Positions 1-50,469 of a DNA stretch of 64,000 nucleotides are shown here, piece after piece. Position 1 is the first letter of the stretch. Each line of letters begins with the position of its first letter. The translations under genes and the position numbers were made by a program. The DNA lies in the NCBI GenBank assembly GCA_026929865.2, contig CM049408.1, positions 23,149,001-23,213,000 of the forward strand, given 5' to 3'. The stretch comes from Hyperoplus lanceolatus. Its lineage: Eukaryota; Chordata; Actinopteri; Uranoscopiformes; Ammodytidae. The notes below the pieces were generated by a model. The model searched no databases and was not told the origin of the DNA. It worked only from the letters and a program-made list of their open reading frames with translations.

Positions 1-43
1 AAAGTGCCCCACCAGGTACAGATGTGGGCAAAGCTGTGTTTAC

Positions 44-37423
<37,380 letters not shown>

Positions 37424-37700
37424 GACGCCTTTACGACGACTTACACACAGCTTGGCGGTTCACTAAACTGGTGTAATAATAGTAATAGTGTAGTCCATCG
37501 GTAGGATATTGAGTCTTCTTTCATTGTTGTTCCACTCCGGTTAAACTTCTAGCGGGAGGAGACGGCCCAGTTACCCGCTGATCTGAGTCATCTCTAGCGG
37601 CTGGTCGCGGGTTCAACCGCCCGCCGAGTGGCTCCACAACTGCGAGCGGAGGAGCTGAAACTTCCTGCCGGACAGAGGGAGGGGAGAAGGGGGGAATGCT
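37424..37700 (-). promoter_or_regulatory. stard9: stard9 5' UTR and CpG-rich promoter region
   Basis: The stretch upstream of the stard9 start codon is visibly richer in CpG than its flanks (for example TCGCGGGTTCAACCGCCCGC near 37605-37625) and includes a TGAGTCA AP-1-type heptamer near 37584. It ends in AT-rich sequence at about 37720. No TATA box at a sensible distance was seen. The transcription start cannot be fixed from sequence alone. The nearest upstream gene end is the cdan1 3' UTR, so the intergenic space is only a few hundred bases. Confidence 0.55.
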
Positions 37701-38175
37701 GCTGGATGGATGCTCCTCCTACTGACATATTCAAATATTTTCTTTTTCTTTTTTGCATATCTGTTATTATTTAAATCCCAAACTGTTGTGTTAAAGTGTT
37801 CTCAAGCTATTTGATATAGATCTGTTTTTGTGATTTGGCTTGGTCACATTGTTATTTTCCTTTTTTCCATTTAATCAATTTAATATTTCCATATCAAGGG
37901 AGTGCAGCCATATAAAACATGGGAGTAAGCAGATCATGAAAGAGCAGCTGGAAAAAGCCGATAAAGAATATACTTTGTATGACAGACAATGTGGAGTAAG
38001 ACAATTTGTAGGGCTGCAGCTAACTCTTTTTATTAGTATTATTGCTGAACATTTTGTCTATGTACAAATGGCTCGTGGCTTGACTGTTTCAGTGTAGCTT
38101 TTCTATCCCTAAAAAAAAAACTATACAACAATGTTGACCAAAAGCACAACTCAACCCTTTAAACTAGAATACATC

Positions 38176-38386
38176 TTTATTGTCATTACATTTTAAAAAA
38201 ATGTGAGGCAACATAAAAATATTTCAATATTAAAAGCAGCAGGTAATACAACGCTTGTTCAACATGAACAAAAAAACAAATCACAAACACAGTCTTTGCA
38301 TTCATGGAATAAACATGCAATCACTAGTAGTGTCGGTCAAAGGCAGTGTGTGAAAGTGCTGTAACATTAAAATTAAGACATTTATT
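38176..38386 (-). terminator. cdan1: candidate cdan1 polyadenylation signals
   Basis: Two AATAAA hexamers on the minus strand, at 38381-38386 and 38176-38181, lie 650 and 850 bp past the cdan1 stop codon. The distal one sits in AATAAAGATGTATTC, followed by an AT-rich stretch. Sequence between the stop and these sites is AT-rich without other coding evidence, consistent with a 3' UTR of about 0.7-0.9 kb. Confidence 0.5.
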
Positions 38387-39031
38387 CTGTAGAAATACAA
38401 CATTTTCAGTTCATTTTTAGTAGCTGTCTGAAGTGCTTCATGACAAACTATGGCTTGTATAATGGAACATCACATCTAAAAATTCGGCACATACGTGTAT
38501 GTTTAATAAACCTGGGTCCAAAGATTAACATTGTTTTTCAGTTTGACTCCCTGGCTTCAAAAACATATGACAGCTAATCTAATGGCCAACTTTCTCCATA
38601 CATTTTCTTTTATGGTTTTGCCTGTTTGAAATGGTTGCCCTACTATTATTTCCCCTCTGACACCATCATCAACCAGGTATGTCTGCAGGAAGGTTCAACA
38701 GATCTAATAAAAAAAGTATAAAATGGTGGGGTCCCTCGCTACTTTTAACTGTCAGGGCTGTTCTGGTTCGCACAGTGGCCTTAGCAAAAAGAGCAGAGAG
38801 TTTTATGAAAGGCGGCTGACACTTCACAGGTGGAGAGAAAAAAGTTTGAAGCTTGCAAAGTGTGTGCAGAGGCTGTCTGTGGAACAGCTTTGATGGGGCA
38901 GGGTTAAACTGTGGCAACTCAGAAAAGTTGTCCACCACAAGAAGAGCTGTCTTCTCTCTGACAGATATGACACAAAATCTGTGGTTATCCCAGGAAATAT
39001 GCAGTGGAATCCAGTGGAAGCATTACTGTTG

Positions 39032-42000
39032 TCATGTAGTGCCCTCTACTGTCTGTTGGGAGACCGCCAGGATGTCCATGTGGTTTTGCAACTCCGCCAG
39101 AGGCAAGGAGGGTTTCATACTCTGTGACTGCAGCTGAAAATTTTCTATCAGCTCCTGAAAATTACACAGAAAGGGAAAAAAACAGAATGAGAAAGAGAGA
39201 GATGAAAAGAGTGAAAAAACGGTCAAAAGAAATTATTTGGATAGGAATATTTTATGACAAGAATGCAGTGAACCCTCACCGCTGGCAAAGCCAAGTTTGT
39301 GAGCTTCTTCCAATGAGATATGACTTCTCCCTCGCTCAGGACTCCTCTGTCAGCCATCTTTCTAACCAGGAACAGGTAGTTGTTCCACTAAAACCAGACA
39401 AGGGATTGCATTACAAAAAGGACAAAGACTACAGAGAAAAACTCATTTTTAAGAGATGTTCAGGTTCATTGAGGTGAAAATAACTGCTAAAAAAGCGTTA
39501 ATTATGAATAATTTATAATTGCTGCAAAATGATCAATCAAATGCTCCCTTTGAGCACCATCTGATGGCCAACAAAAAAAAACCCTTGTAATCATAAATCA
39601 ACATAAAACATAGAGAAAATATATATAAATTAAAAAAGAAAAAAAACTGTCGGATCACATTTCAAAAAGTGCCAAACATCTATGTAAAAGAAGTGTTCAA
39701 GATTTATACATACATTCATTGCATTTGCACACCTGTTGCTCTAAATCCTTGATCTAATAATATCTACAGCGTCCATAGAGGGTTGTGCACATACAGTATG
39801 TGAAGAGGTTCTTCAAAAGGAATATCTTATAAACAACATAAAAGGTAGTTTGTAGTAGTAGCATCATTAATGCTTGTGTATGAGTCTAAACAGCAGCTGT
39901 GATAGACCTACCTCGGTGTCGCTGGCCTTCAGCACAGCAGTGACAGTGAGTGGGGCGAAGAGCAGGTGGAGGGGGGCAGAGGAACAGCAGTCTGCCTCCC
40001 ACAGCTCAGCAAGCTGCTCCAGCAGCGCTCTGACAGGAGGCTCCGACCCCGAACACACAACCACCCCATCACCTCCACTGCACACTGGGGGAGGCAGCAC
40101 CGGCAGCTCTGCAGACACTGAACGGATACACACAAAAAGGCATTACTCAGGTCTGTTACACATCCTACGGCTTCCAGTATTAAAAACAACAAATATCACC
40201 GTTTACAAAGCAGTGGCACTTGTGAGTATTAATCAGTTTACAGTTAGCTCATAGCCTGTCAGTAAAGACATAGTTTAACTGTAATTAAGCATGTTTTATT
40301 ACTTTACCTAATTTGCAGGCCAGTAGGACGGTAGAGTTTAGTAGCATCTGCTCCGACAGCATGGTAGAAAACTAAGCAAAGAGATGAGAAGAACAGAACA
40401 AGATGAATACTGGCAAAAATCAGCTAATCCACCAAAAAATGCAGGTGTGTGAGTGTGTGTGTGTTGTGTGTTGTGTGTGTGTGTGTGTGTGTGTGATGTA
40501 CCTTTCTGCAGGCCAGAGTCTCTCCCACTCTCTCCAGCAGCGTTTTGATGTGTGAGCCCGTCAGCAGCTCCTCCTCAGTCCTGGGGCCCACTGCAATGCT
40601 CAGCAACTCCTACAGTCAATTCAAGAAGAGGTTCAGCCATTATCTAGTTTCAGTGAAAAGTTAAGTTTACTCTTTTAAAAAGTAGAGTCAGCGATTCTGG
40701 AGAACGGTTGTTGTCAAAATCACTTATCGTCCAAATCGGTGTATATCTCCTCATGATCCACAACCTGTTTATAGAGCCTAGGTTGTGTATTAACATTGGA
40801 TTTTTTCCCCCCTAGTATACACACTGTACGACACAAGTAGCGGATTGTGAGGAGAAATTCGATGATTTTGACAATAAGCATTCTCCAGAATCACTGACTC
40901 CACCGCTAAGTAACAAGTTGTTATTCTTTCATTTATTTTCCCTAATATCAAGACACAGAAAACTCTGAAAAAGGCAAATCGAACCAAAAGGGATATTTTT
41001 GCATGATAAGAAAGGTTCTGCAAGTGTATGTAAATGTATATAATGTTTCCTCTTATACCTTCATCTCAATGATGATGTCAGAGGGCAGTGCAGCGCTGTG
41101 CTTGCAGTGTGGAGGGCAGCATGTCACCCTGTCACTTCCTTGTTTCCTCTTGGGAGTGGTGGACTGATCCTGGGTGACCAGCTCTATCAGATCCCCCGAG
41201 TCTGGAAGCGCTTGGCTTGCCACAGCCTTCATCACACGATCGTACCTGCTCTTCCACTCTCGTCTGATCAGGGCTGATGGTGAGAAAAAGGGGGAAAAAA
41301 GGACATTTTAGATGGATGCCCTAAGGGAACCTCAAATCAGAGCACTTTTTTATCTTCTTCTACAAAAGCAATGATGTTCTTTTACACGATCCCAGCAGCA
41401 CTGAGAGCTTTAATGTTCAGTCCTTTAAAGGATCAAACTAGAGTTTTTTTTTGCATGTTTTATTGCGTTCACTAGTCCCTGCTAAATTTCATCAATCCAG
41501 TGCAATAGGCTTGCAAAAAATTGTACAGTAAAAAATGTAATATATAAACGTTCATATTGGGAATGAGGCATGTAACAGGGTTTTAACTTTAAATAAGAGG
41601 ATGCTTTTTACTCCCTTTATAGAAGTAAATAGCCAAAATCTGTTGCTACATGAAAATCAACTTGCAGCAACATTTAAATTTAGTGATTTGATACGCCAGA
41701 TGCTTATGGGCCAAAACACATACCTCAAATAACAGGCAGTACACAACAATTGAAAATCGATTTTCTGTACTGTACATGATCTGTATTCAACACAGTGCAA
41801 AAACACAAGTGTGGTGGTGGCTGTGCAATAACTAGCTACCTGTGATGTTGGCAGACAGCCAGCTGCAGGCTTTCTCTGTTGCGAGACGTTTGGTGATGTT
41901 TTCAGATGTGCTCAGGACCTGCAGATAAAGAAGTGAGTACAAACACATTGACCTTTAGTCTTGAAACTTATCTGTGCCAAACTGTGTATGAAGTGCCTTG

Positions 42001-43048
42001 GAATTTTGATTTTTTTACATAAATTCGATTTCTGTTTTCTACAAGACTTACAGCAGGGGAAGTCTCATCAGGGAGCAGAATTCGTATGGCCTCAGGACTC
42101 TTCTCACAGCAAAATCTGCAAAACCACATGAAACGGAGATTAGAATAAAAAAAGAGGTTACCAAAGTGCTTAGTTTTGCTGGCTGCTTGTGAGAGAAGCT
42201 GTTGTACCTAGTAGCTCTTGCCAGCGCGTCCAATCCTGCGACACACAGCTGAGCACAGATGGTGTCATTCAGTTTGGAAGGATTTGAGTTTGGCGCCTCC
42301 AGTCCATCTTTCAGCATCTTCTCCCCTCGCTGCACCAACTCACTCACTAATGTGGCCCTGTGGAGGATCCCCGGAAGAGATGTGAGCACACAAACACATT
42401 CAAAAAATCCCATAAATAAATGTAGCGTTCTGTTTTAAATACATTGAAAATAGATTTGTTTTAATAAAGTCCACCTACGTACATGCAGGAGGTGAATTCA
42501 CACTAGCAACCACCTCAATGCCGTTGAACACTCACTTAGGTAGGCAACCAACCAAAGCTGCAGGCTGATTAACTGCTATTCCGAAAGTCCTTTTCAATGA
42601 ATATTATAATGTAATTTGGTGGAGAGTAAAATAAATGTATGTGAATGGGTTGATTTAAAAACGTATGCGCAGCTCACAGACCCTAACAACCACCCTAAGC
42701 TCTGTGATACTTACTTCATATGCTTGACCGCGTTGGATCCAACTCTCTCGGCAACAAACTCCACAGTGCGCCGCATCGACGAAGGCTGGTTGTGAAAGAA
42801 GGCTTGCTCCAGGTCCACCTGTCACAGTTAAGAGATTGCTTTGAATACTTTTGCACACAGAGGCAATTTAGTGATGTCATTATATTTTAACTGCTTCTCC
42901 TGCTGACTCACATGTAGTTTCTGCTGCAACCTGTTGGCAGTCGGTGTATCCTTGAGCTCGGCAGAAGTGGGAGTGATCTTGCGGATGATTCCTCCGCTCT
43001 TGGCCGTGCTACCGGACACAAAGGCAGCCAGGAGCTTACGGAACTCAC
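39032..43048 (-). CDS. cdan1: cdan1 exons 18-28: C-terminal region
   Basis: Exons 42912-43048, 42715-42818, 42208-42357, 42052-42115, 41840-41918, 41059-41273, 40502-40609, 40308-40371, 39912-40117, 39280-39387 and 39032-39154. Translation includes [94 protein letters not shown] and [20 protein letters not shown]. The human C-terminus, which carries the CDIN1-binding part, aligns across all of these. The stop TGA is at 39032-39034 after VEGTT. Confidence 0.94.
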
Positions 43049-46000
43049 CTGGAACCCATAAGAAACCAAGGCTTAATATCAATCCATTAGTGCAGGTTAC
43101 TTTCTGGACCATATTTGGTTAACATGTACAGGTGCATCTCAAAACATTTGAATATCAATGAGAAGTTCATTTTTTTCAGTAATTTAATTCAAAAAGTGAA
43201 ACTTTCATATTCTAGATTCATAACACATGAAGTTAATGAATTAACTATAATTAACATCATTTTTCAGAAGTAATATCGATCCTTTTTTAAGATACTGGAT
43301 TTATCATCAGAATTAAAACAAAAGATAGAACGGACATATTTCACTTTGTGTAATGAATCTAGAATATATAAAAGTTTCCCTTCTGGAATGAACTTTTCGA
43401 TGACATTCAAAAAATAGAGAAGAGTGTAACTAAACTACTACAAAATATACACAGAAGACAATTCAATATGTGGCCTTTATTCAAGACAGGACATAACATA
43501 TGTTTTTCAATGTTCTACTCACCAAGAAATGGACAACATGTATAGAGAAGTGGCTGATCCACCAGGGGAATGCAATCCTACAAAATAACAAGAGAAACCT
43601 CAGCATAAATGAAAAATCACCTGACGACATTTTATGGACAAAAAGCTTATTGTTTGTCAAAATCTAACTCACAAGCCCTGAAGCATTTGTGATGCTGTTA
43701 TCCAGCTTGGCCGCATCAGTGAAATCATTAGTGAAGAAAATGTCCTCAGGGATCACCGGGATCTACACAAGTTAAACACAGCAAATTTAATAACGAACAA
43801 CTGTTAGGTCAAAATGACACAAGACAAAACACAAAAGGGATAGCTCTTTAGCTTTCTCTATACACAAATAAAACCCACAAGTCATGTCTCACCTGGAAAA
43901 GCCAGCCCAACACAGACACCATCAGCAGCTTGTTCAAGTAGCAAATTTCTCCAGATCTGCCAAGAATGATTCTCCTACAAGCAAAGACAGATAACTTACA
44001 TTTAACCCAAACTCCCAAGAAAATAACAAAATTCACACATTAACAAAAAGACAGGGAAATAAAGGTTTGTTTCTATGAGGATCTTTAGACATGTTTCTGA
44101 TTTTCTTATGTGTTCTAGAAATGTTTTCATGTTCTCATTTTGAGGAAAAGATCAAGAACCATAACTGTTTAACATCATGTAGGACAGTGGCAAAAATATT
44201 ATAAAAACAAGGGAATATTAACAAACAGGGAATCTTTATTCTTACAATTCCGTATGTTTGACAATTTACAATGTACATTTTTTATGGAATAAATAGGAAA
44301 ACATTGTGACAGACCTGTATAGGAGAAGCAGTGTGCCTAGTACAGTCCTATAGCAGAGCAGTAGAGGACTGACAAAGTCCAGCATGGAGAGGAACTCCAC
44401 CAGCCAGGGCACGGTTAGGATGGTGCGCCTCCGTCTCATACTGTTCCTCAGCACAGCACACACATCCAGCACCGGAACACTCTGAGGGCAACAAGAGATA
44501 TTAATTTATGATATTAAATATGTAGTTTTATCTGTAACCACTGCTGGCCTGCACTAAAAACAGGAACATTTTAGAGTTTAGTTCAGAAGCATTATTTTTT
44601 TTTTCCCCTCACCTTACTGCGCAGGGCTAAAGAGGTCTCCTGTATCTCCCTGGATGGTCTGTCAGATGTTTGGTAAGGCAGAAAGGCAATGAATCCCAGG
44701 AACTTGGCCAGAAGACGAGCGTGGAGCAGCACTGATGTGAACCGCTGCTTCTCATCCTGACAGAGAGACAGAAGTATTTTAAAATCAATATTATGAATCT
44801 AAGATGTTTTATAGACTATCCATGCTGAGGTCTCTTGCCTACTGTATAAAAAAAATAAGTTAAGTAAACAGGAAAAAAAAAAAAAGTTCAACAACCCCAA
44901 TCCAATCTGACAGGACTTTCATAGTATCTACCTGCTGTTCCATGTCCCCATCTCCATCTTCCTCCTCCTCCTCTACCTCCCCGACAGAAGCAGGAGGGCT
45001 CAGGATAGACACCTCGTCTAGCTGCAGGAGCTGCTGACACAGGCTGTCCTGCAAGTGCTGGTTCAGCTGGCAGCTGGAACACAATATGTAACATGTGAGA
45101 TCACTGGAAAAACACTTCAATACAATTAAACATTTTTCCTTTCAAAGTACAGTAGGGAACACAACTTTCTGAGCAATATCAATGCTCTTATGAAAATGCC
45201 ATAATGGTATTGGACACTAACTGACTTGTCAGATTAGGTAGCTCTGAAATATTTGTAATGTTTTTAATATGATAAAGTGTAATTGGTGATATGTGCTTGG
45301 ACTGATATTCTCACCAGCTAGCTGTCTGCAGGAAGTCCCTGAAGAACTCCTGATGTCCAGGGAAGGACGGGGGAGGACAGGGCCCAACCACTCCCTGTGG
45401 CTGAATGAGACGCTCCTCCAGACGCTTCAGACGGCCCAGACTGTCAGCTCCCAGCATGCCTAGCAGGTCGGCATCAGGAGTGTCTCCAGGAGAGCTGTTC
45501 ACACGGGGGCCTTTACACATCTGAGGGGGAGGGGGGACAAAGTCAGGAAGCTAATTAGTTAATCTTCTTTGACTAAATATTTTACTGATGTAGGTAAAAG
45601 TGCAGTTTGGATTAATTAAAAATTGTTTAGATGTGAGTGAGGTGCCACAGTTCACCTGAACAAGCTGCTTCAAGAACAGACGGGAAAAATGGGAATGGTT
45701 TCCTGCAGCGGTCAGTTGACTCATCATTCCTCTATAAGAAGACAATAGGATTAGATTAGAGTTTTATTTTTATATATATTCTTAAATTTCATCTGGTCCA
45801 TATAAATAAAAAATTAAACAAGACTAAAAACTGGACTTGCCTTATTCGACTCCCGAGAGCAGCGTCAAAGTTCCAACCCGGTTCCTTGTGATAGTCCTCC
45901 CATTCTCGTAGCACCTCGTAAAAAATATCTCTGAAGAAAGGAACAAAAACGTCAGATGCAGAAGTGTAACTGATGATAAAAGTCGAATTCAGCAGTTTCT

Positions 46001-49000
46001 TGAAGTGCTCAGCCTGAAGTTTTACCCAATCTGCTGCACATCTCGACTGTACTTTCTACTGTACAAGTTACATGCGGACAGCTTTTCAAAGAGAAAGAAA
46101 ATGTGCTGTACCTCTGTTTCTTAAAGGTGTGGAAAGCCTTGTCACTGCAAAAGTTGGACCGGTTGTCAGTAGCCGGCTGGAACGAGACTGAGTGGATGAA
46201 AGTGGAAGCCGAAGGAGAGAGCTGGAACGGATGAGGAGGAAGAAAATGATATCAGATGAAAACAACTGTAGAGATGACCAGTTTAAGACTGATTAAGGAT
46301 GATCAATTGTGGCTGTAGTAAAAATGAATGATATTCTAATAAAATATCTAAACTTCTTTTGTTTTGTTTTTACATGTCTTAATAATAAGCATTTACAGCT
46401 GTACACTACAGTCTGAGTGTGTTACCTTGGCTGAGCTTCTGTCCTGAGCCTGAGTCAGACGGTCCCTGAGAAGTGGAGAGAAAGAAGCCATCCGTTCGTT
46501 CTCTGCCAGCATACGCAGGGTGCACTTATCCAAATGAGCGACCAGCCTGGCAAGAATACATGGTTAGGGGGAATCAACACAGAGGGATTGGAGTAGGAGG
46601 ATAACTTGGGGAAAAGTGTAGTGTGCAGATGCATTGTAAAGCTATCAAAAACTCACTGAAACTGATTCTCCAGAACCTTCACTGCAAAATACACACAGTT
46701 GTGTAATTGTCTCAGGTAACATCTCTCCAGAACATCTAAAAATATGAAAAAAAAAGAGGTTCAATCTCAATTTCAAATAAAATCGGAATATTTTTATATT
46801 TTAGGACTAAGGTGGCACTTAAAAAAATAATAACACACCTGTATTCACAGCACACAAACTATCCTGTTCCTCGTCTTCATGACTGTGAGGAGAACGAGAC
46901 GTAAGCAACTGCATCACAAAGAAAAGCTCCAGGAAAATGTTTGGCACTAGGTTTTCTGGAAGACATGAAAACACAAACATACACATAATGTTTCATATTC
47001 AGAGATGTTAAAAGTCACTTATTAAAATGATTCTGTTGCCAGGTATTTACATAGAGATTTTTTAAATATTTTGTTTCATTTCTGTAAAAGATCTTAAGAA
47101 TTATCTTAAGAAATGACATAAAATTCATAATAAAGACATTTCTTCTCTCCACTTTGTTTACTTGGCACAATATCGCCACCTTGTGGTCATTTACCAGAGA
47201 TGCAGGTACAGTACAGCTCTGCCAGGAGATCTAGTTCCAAAGAGAAGGTGACTTTGGATGGGTCGGGACAGGCTGTCTGCAGATCTGGTGTAACTTTAGA
47301 TCCCGCCCTGAGGCACAACTTGGTCGGAGTGCACGGGTCCAGAGAGGACGGCAGAGGAGAGCAGACCTGCTGGGCACGCTTCGTCCTGAAAAAAGAAAAA
47401 CATTTCAGAATGTGAAACAGCAGACACTTCATAATAATGAGAAAATAAAATGAATTAGAAAGTGTGACATATTTAAAAAACATAGTATTATCAAGTCTAA
47501 TCTAAATGTATACAAAATCATTTGGAACACAGTAAAAGCACCCCTCTATCTATACTACATGTGCAATGGCAGAAGATATAAAGCACTGGTCGGAACAAAA
47601 TGTAAAACCAATGCATTTGTGTCACTTAATCTTCCAGTGAAAGGTTTAAGGTGGAGTCAGCGATTCTGCAGAACGCTTGTCATTAATATCAGTGAATATG
47701 TGTGCGCTGAAAAAAGTCCTGTGTTGTTACTCAGCCAAGGCTTTGTAAACAGGTATGTTGCTATAGCTATGTTGGGCCCCCTTTGTTTACATATCAGAAA
47801 GCCTAGGCTGTGTATTCACACCTGACTTATTTCATCGCACACAGTACAGAGTAGCAACTCGTGAAGAGATATTAACTGATTTTAACAAAAATGTATTTTG
47901 ACAAGCGTTCTCCAGAAGTGCTGACTCTGCCTTTAAGTGTGCACTTACTTTTCCCTCTTCAGTAGCTCCCTCTCTTCCTGCAGGCTCAGTGGACTGCCCA
48001 CCATCACTGACCCCTCCAGCGTCTCACCAACTGACGGGGGAGTAGTAGAAGGTTCACTGAATGGGGTGGAGGTAAAGCAGGTCTTTGGTTTGGAGTGTGG
48101 ACACTCTGCGCTGACTGGTGTTGGGTTTATCCTTCTGGATGGTTTGGATACCCTGCAGGATAACAGAAATTGTAATTAATATTAATAATTATAATAATAA
48201 TAAAAAAATATTTGCATACAAGAAATGCAGCTCAAAGTTCTTTACAGTCATAAAATGACATGCATTACAAGCCTCACATTAAAATAGACAGATAATCAAG
48301 TCAACAAACATGAAAACAATAGTCATGTTTGTTTTAATAAGATAAAATAGAATAAGACTAAGCTGAACATGAATGAACAAGTTAGTGTTGACATTTGTTT
48401 AACTTAAAGAGTTGCGTGGACTCACACAGGGGTTATGGGCGACGACCCAACGGGTGGGAAGTCTTCCAAGTTGCTGAAGTTGAGCTGCTCCACAGTCGGA
48501 GGTGAAACCTGCTCGTTCTTCCTACTGTACCCTCCTCCTCTACCTTGCCTCCTCCCTCCACTCTCATCCCCCTGATATCCTCCACGGCCCCCTCGTCCCA
48601 CCGAGGCCGCGCTGCCACCGCTCCTCCTGCGGCCCTTCTGTGACTGGAAGTTTGGGCTGTTCTGTTCAGGAGGAGAAACCACGTAGTCCCCCAGACTGAT
48701 CCTCTGGCTGGACCGCCGATCGTTCCCCGAAGGCCTGGATGCCGGGCTCCATGCTGTATTGAAGGAAGGGCTGTTGAAGGCGTTGACCCCACTCAAGCTG
48801 TGGAGACCAGACTTACCAACAGCAGCAGCATCCCACTCAGTTCCAGGGGACACAGAGGAGGCGGGAGAAAACAGCTGGACCCGGCTGGCACTCCGAGAAG
48901 AACCAGTTCCACCACTGCCACCACCACCAGCAGACCGGAAACCCCTGGTCTTGTCGGTGAAGCTCCCCTGTGTCTGTGCTGGAGGTCTGGGACGGCTTGG

Positions 49001-49685
49001 GGTCTTGGCTGGTGTAGCAGGGCCATGGGTTAGAGCTTGCCTGCTTTGGTCTCTTAGGAAGTTTAGAAGAAATGGGACAAATTCGTGTTTGTGAACTGTC
49101 ACCCCAGGTTCCCTAAATGCAAGGCTATCACTCTCCTGTTGAAAAACAAAGATAGACAGATAGTAAGAATTGGACAATATACAAAAACAACGTTTATAAA
49201 AGGTGAGATGATCAACGCTATTTAATCCACGATGAACCCAAGATGGAGAGGTAAATACATGTGTTGCTGCACACAGCTTCAGGACATTTTTGTAGTAAAT
49301 AGCCAGTTAACATAGCTAACAACGCGCTGTCTCACACCTGCTCAAATGCACAGCACATTTCAGATAATTATATTAATAACAGCAATCGCTATGGTAAGTT
49401 ATGGTCCGTTTTTAACGCTAATTTCCCTCTTCACTGGCAGGGAAGTTGACATCGCAGCGTCTCGTCTGCTAACCTAGCTCGCTAGCTCCAGCTAAAAGTT
49501 TTGTTTACAATCAGTTGTGAGCTATGTCATCTCCCAAAATAGGCCACGCGAGGGCTGGCGCGTGTAAGACGTCTCGCTCAGGTGTCTCTCAATCATTCTG
49601 TACCAACCTTGTCACTCTTTAGCCAGACCAACACCGTTTTAATGTCCACTTTCTTCAGCAGGAGAGATTCCAAAAGAGCCGCCAT
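39032..49685 (-). CDS. cdan1: Codanin-1 (complete, 28 exons)
   Basis: Codanin-1 binds the histone H3-H4 chaperone ASF1 and the nuclease-like CDIN1; human mutations cause congenital dyserythropoietic anaemia type I (family knowledge). All 28 exons assemble in phase to 1,339 codons plus stop, against 1,227 residues and 28 exons in human. The start at 49683-49685 gives [19 protein letters not shown], matching human MAAVLESLL. Diagnostic blocks: [88 protein letters not shown] and [14 protein letters not shown]. The last exon ends QQTVEGTT and stop at 39032. The extra length is mainly in the glycine/arginine-rich N-terminal exon. The intron after exon 9 uses a GC donor. Confidence 0.96.
40443..40495. 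repeat. imperfect TG microsatellite
   Basis: TG units with TTG interruptions ending six bases from the cdan1 exon 24 donor at 40496-40501. Confidence 0.9.
40679..40907. mobile_element. Foldback MITE copy D
   Basis: Copy in cdan1 intron 23 (between the exons at 40502 and 41059). Starts AGTAGAGTCAGCGATTCTGG, interior GAGCCTAGGTTGTGTATTAA, ends CAGAATCACTGACTCCACC. Confidence 0.7.
43128..43400. mobile_element. Tc1/mariner-type MITE
   Basis: ACAGGTGCATCTCAAAACAT then TTGAATATC and AGTAATTTAATTCAAAAAGT match the terminal region of a widespread teleost Tc1/mariner family; the right part (AATCTAGAATATATAAAAGT, TGGAATGAACTTTTCGATG) is the inverted counterpart. Transposase is deleted. Located in cdan1 intron 17. 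Confidence 0.65.
43523..47385 (-). CDS. cdan1: cdan1 exons 4-17: central helical region
   Basis: Exons 47195-47385, 46839-46955, 46657-46735, 46426-46546, 46112-46221, 45841-45930, 45656-45731, 45315-45520, 44932-45073, 44613-44756, 44315-44481, 43893-43974, 43673-43762 and 43523-43577. All joins preserve phase. Translation contains [94 protein letters not shown] and [17 protein letters not shown], all closely matching human codanin-1. An acidic stretch [12 protein letters not shown] lies in exon 12. These helical repeats have no enzyme motif; they form the scaffold of the codanin dimer (family knowledge). Confidence 0.94.
47647..47936. mobile_element. Foldback MITE copy E
   Basis: Copy in cdan1 intron 3. 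Starts TTTAAGGTGGAGTCAGCGAT and ends CTGACTCTGCCTTTAA about 6 bp from the exon 3 donor (47943-47948). Confidence 0.7.
47949..49685 (-). CDS. cdan1: cdan1 exons 1-3: N-terminus with ASF1-binding motif
   Basis: Exons 49608-49685, 48426-49135 and 47949-48152. Exon 2 (710 bp) encodes [17 protein letters not shown], a Thr/Pro/Lys segment [12 protein letters not shown] like human TPAKTPGA, and a disordered RGG-rich tract ([19 protein letters not shown]). Its end [15 protein letters not shown] joins exon 3 beginning [15 protein letters not shown]. That basic RRINPTPV is the B-domain-like motif through which human codanin-1 contacts ASF1 (established for human; here inferred from identity). Exon 3 ends [13 protein letters not shown], a conserved helix. 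The exon 2 donor was set at GTGAGT to keep the split valine codon in phase. Confidence 0.93.
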
Positions 49686-49790
49686 TCTTGTCCGAGCGTA
49701 GCGCGGCTAAAGCGCGGAGGGGAGGGGGCGGGGTCAGCGTGTACGCAGCAGACGTGCGTAATGACGTAGGTCGTATCCTGCCAATCACAG
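49686..49790 (-). promoter_or_regulatory. cdan1: cdan1 core promoter
   Basis: Immediately upstream of the cdan1 start codon is a GC-rich TATA-less promoter. A GC box GGGGGCGGGG lies at 49724-49733, a TGACGT CRE/ATF half-site at 49762-49767 and a CCAAT box at 49781-49785 (as read on the plus strand). The element order (CCAAT, CRE, GC box, ATG) within 100 bp implies a very short 5' UTR. Factor identities are inferred from motifs. Confidence 0.6.
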
Positions 49791-50469
49791 TGTGCATGGG
49801 TGACAGTAGCATAAAGAAGTTATTAATGCCTTATGTGATGTTTACATTTTGTATTAAAATATGTAAGTAGCCTATATTCTCTTAATACATCTTATGTACT
49901 TAGTTTGTATTATCCTTTAATAAAGGAAGGGAATTTAGTGTATAGCACTGCATGCACTATACTGATTATACATATTTTCTGCTTGCAACTGAAAATTGCA
50001 TACTGTTCTACTGCATACTAATCCCTTTCTGAACAATAACCATCTAACGGTAAAATGAGCTCTAACATTTATTTTATCTAGTTCAAATGTTTGTTAATTT
50101 TTGAATTATTTCATAGGTATCCAAAAGCAGAAACAACAAAGGTCTAACACATACTAAAAATTATAGTAACAAAATAGTATCTGTAGAATTTTGTTTTAAT
50201 TTATGCAGTGATTTATTTGCCATGGTTCTTGGTATCTTACTACATCCTATTTATATATTGTACTTTAATTTAATTCCCTTCCTTATGTTCAGTCTGTGAT
50301 GTCTGATTGTTACAGAGCTGCGTTTCTTAACACAGATGTTAAAAAATAACAGGCTGACAGTCGAGTGAAAACATTTCTTAACCACACAATTGCCTATTTT
50401 AACCTGTGTGTCCAACATTTCAGTATAAAAAAAACAGAAGCCTTTCACCAGATTATGTCTGCATGCGGA

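Noticed and set aside
48422..49177. 251-codon ORF read as an independent gene
   Set aside because: It is cdan1 exon 2 read through both splice sites.
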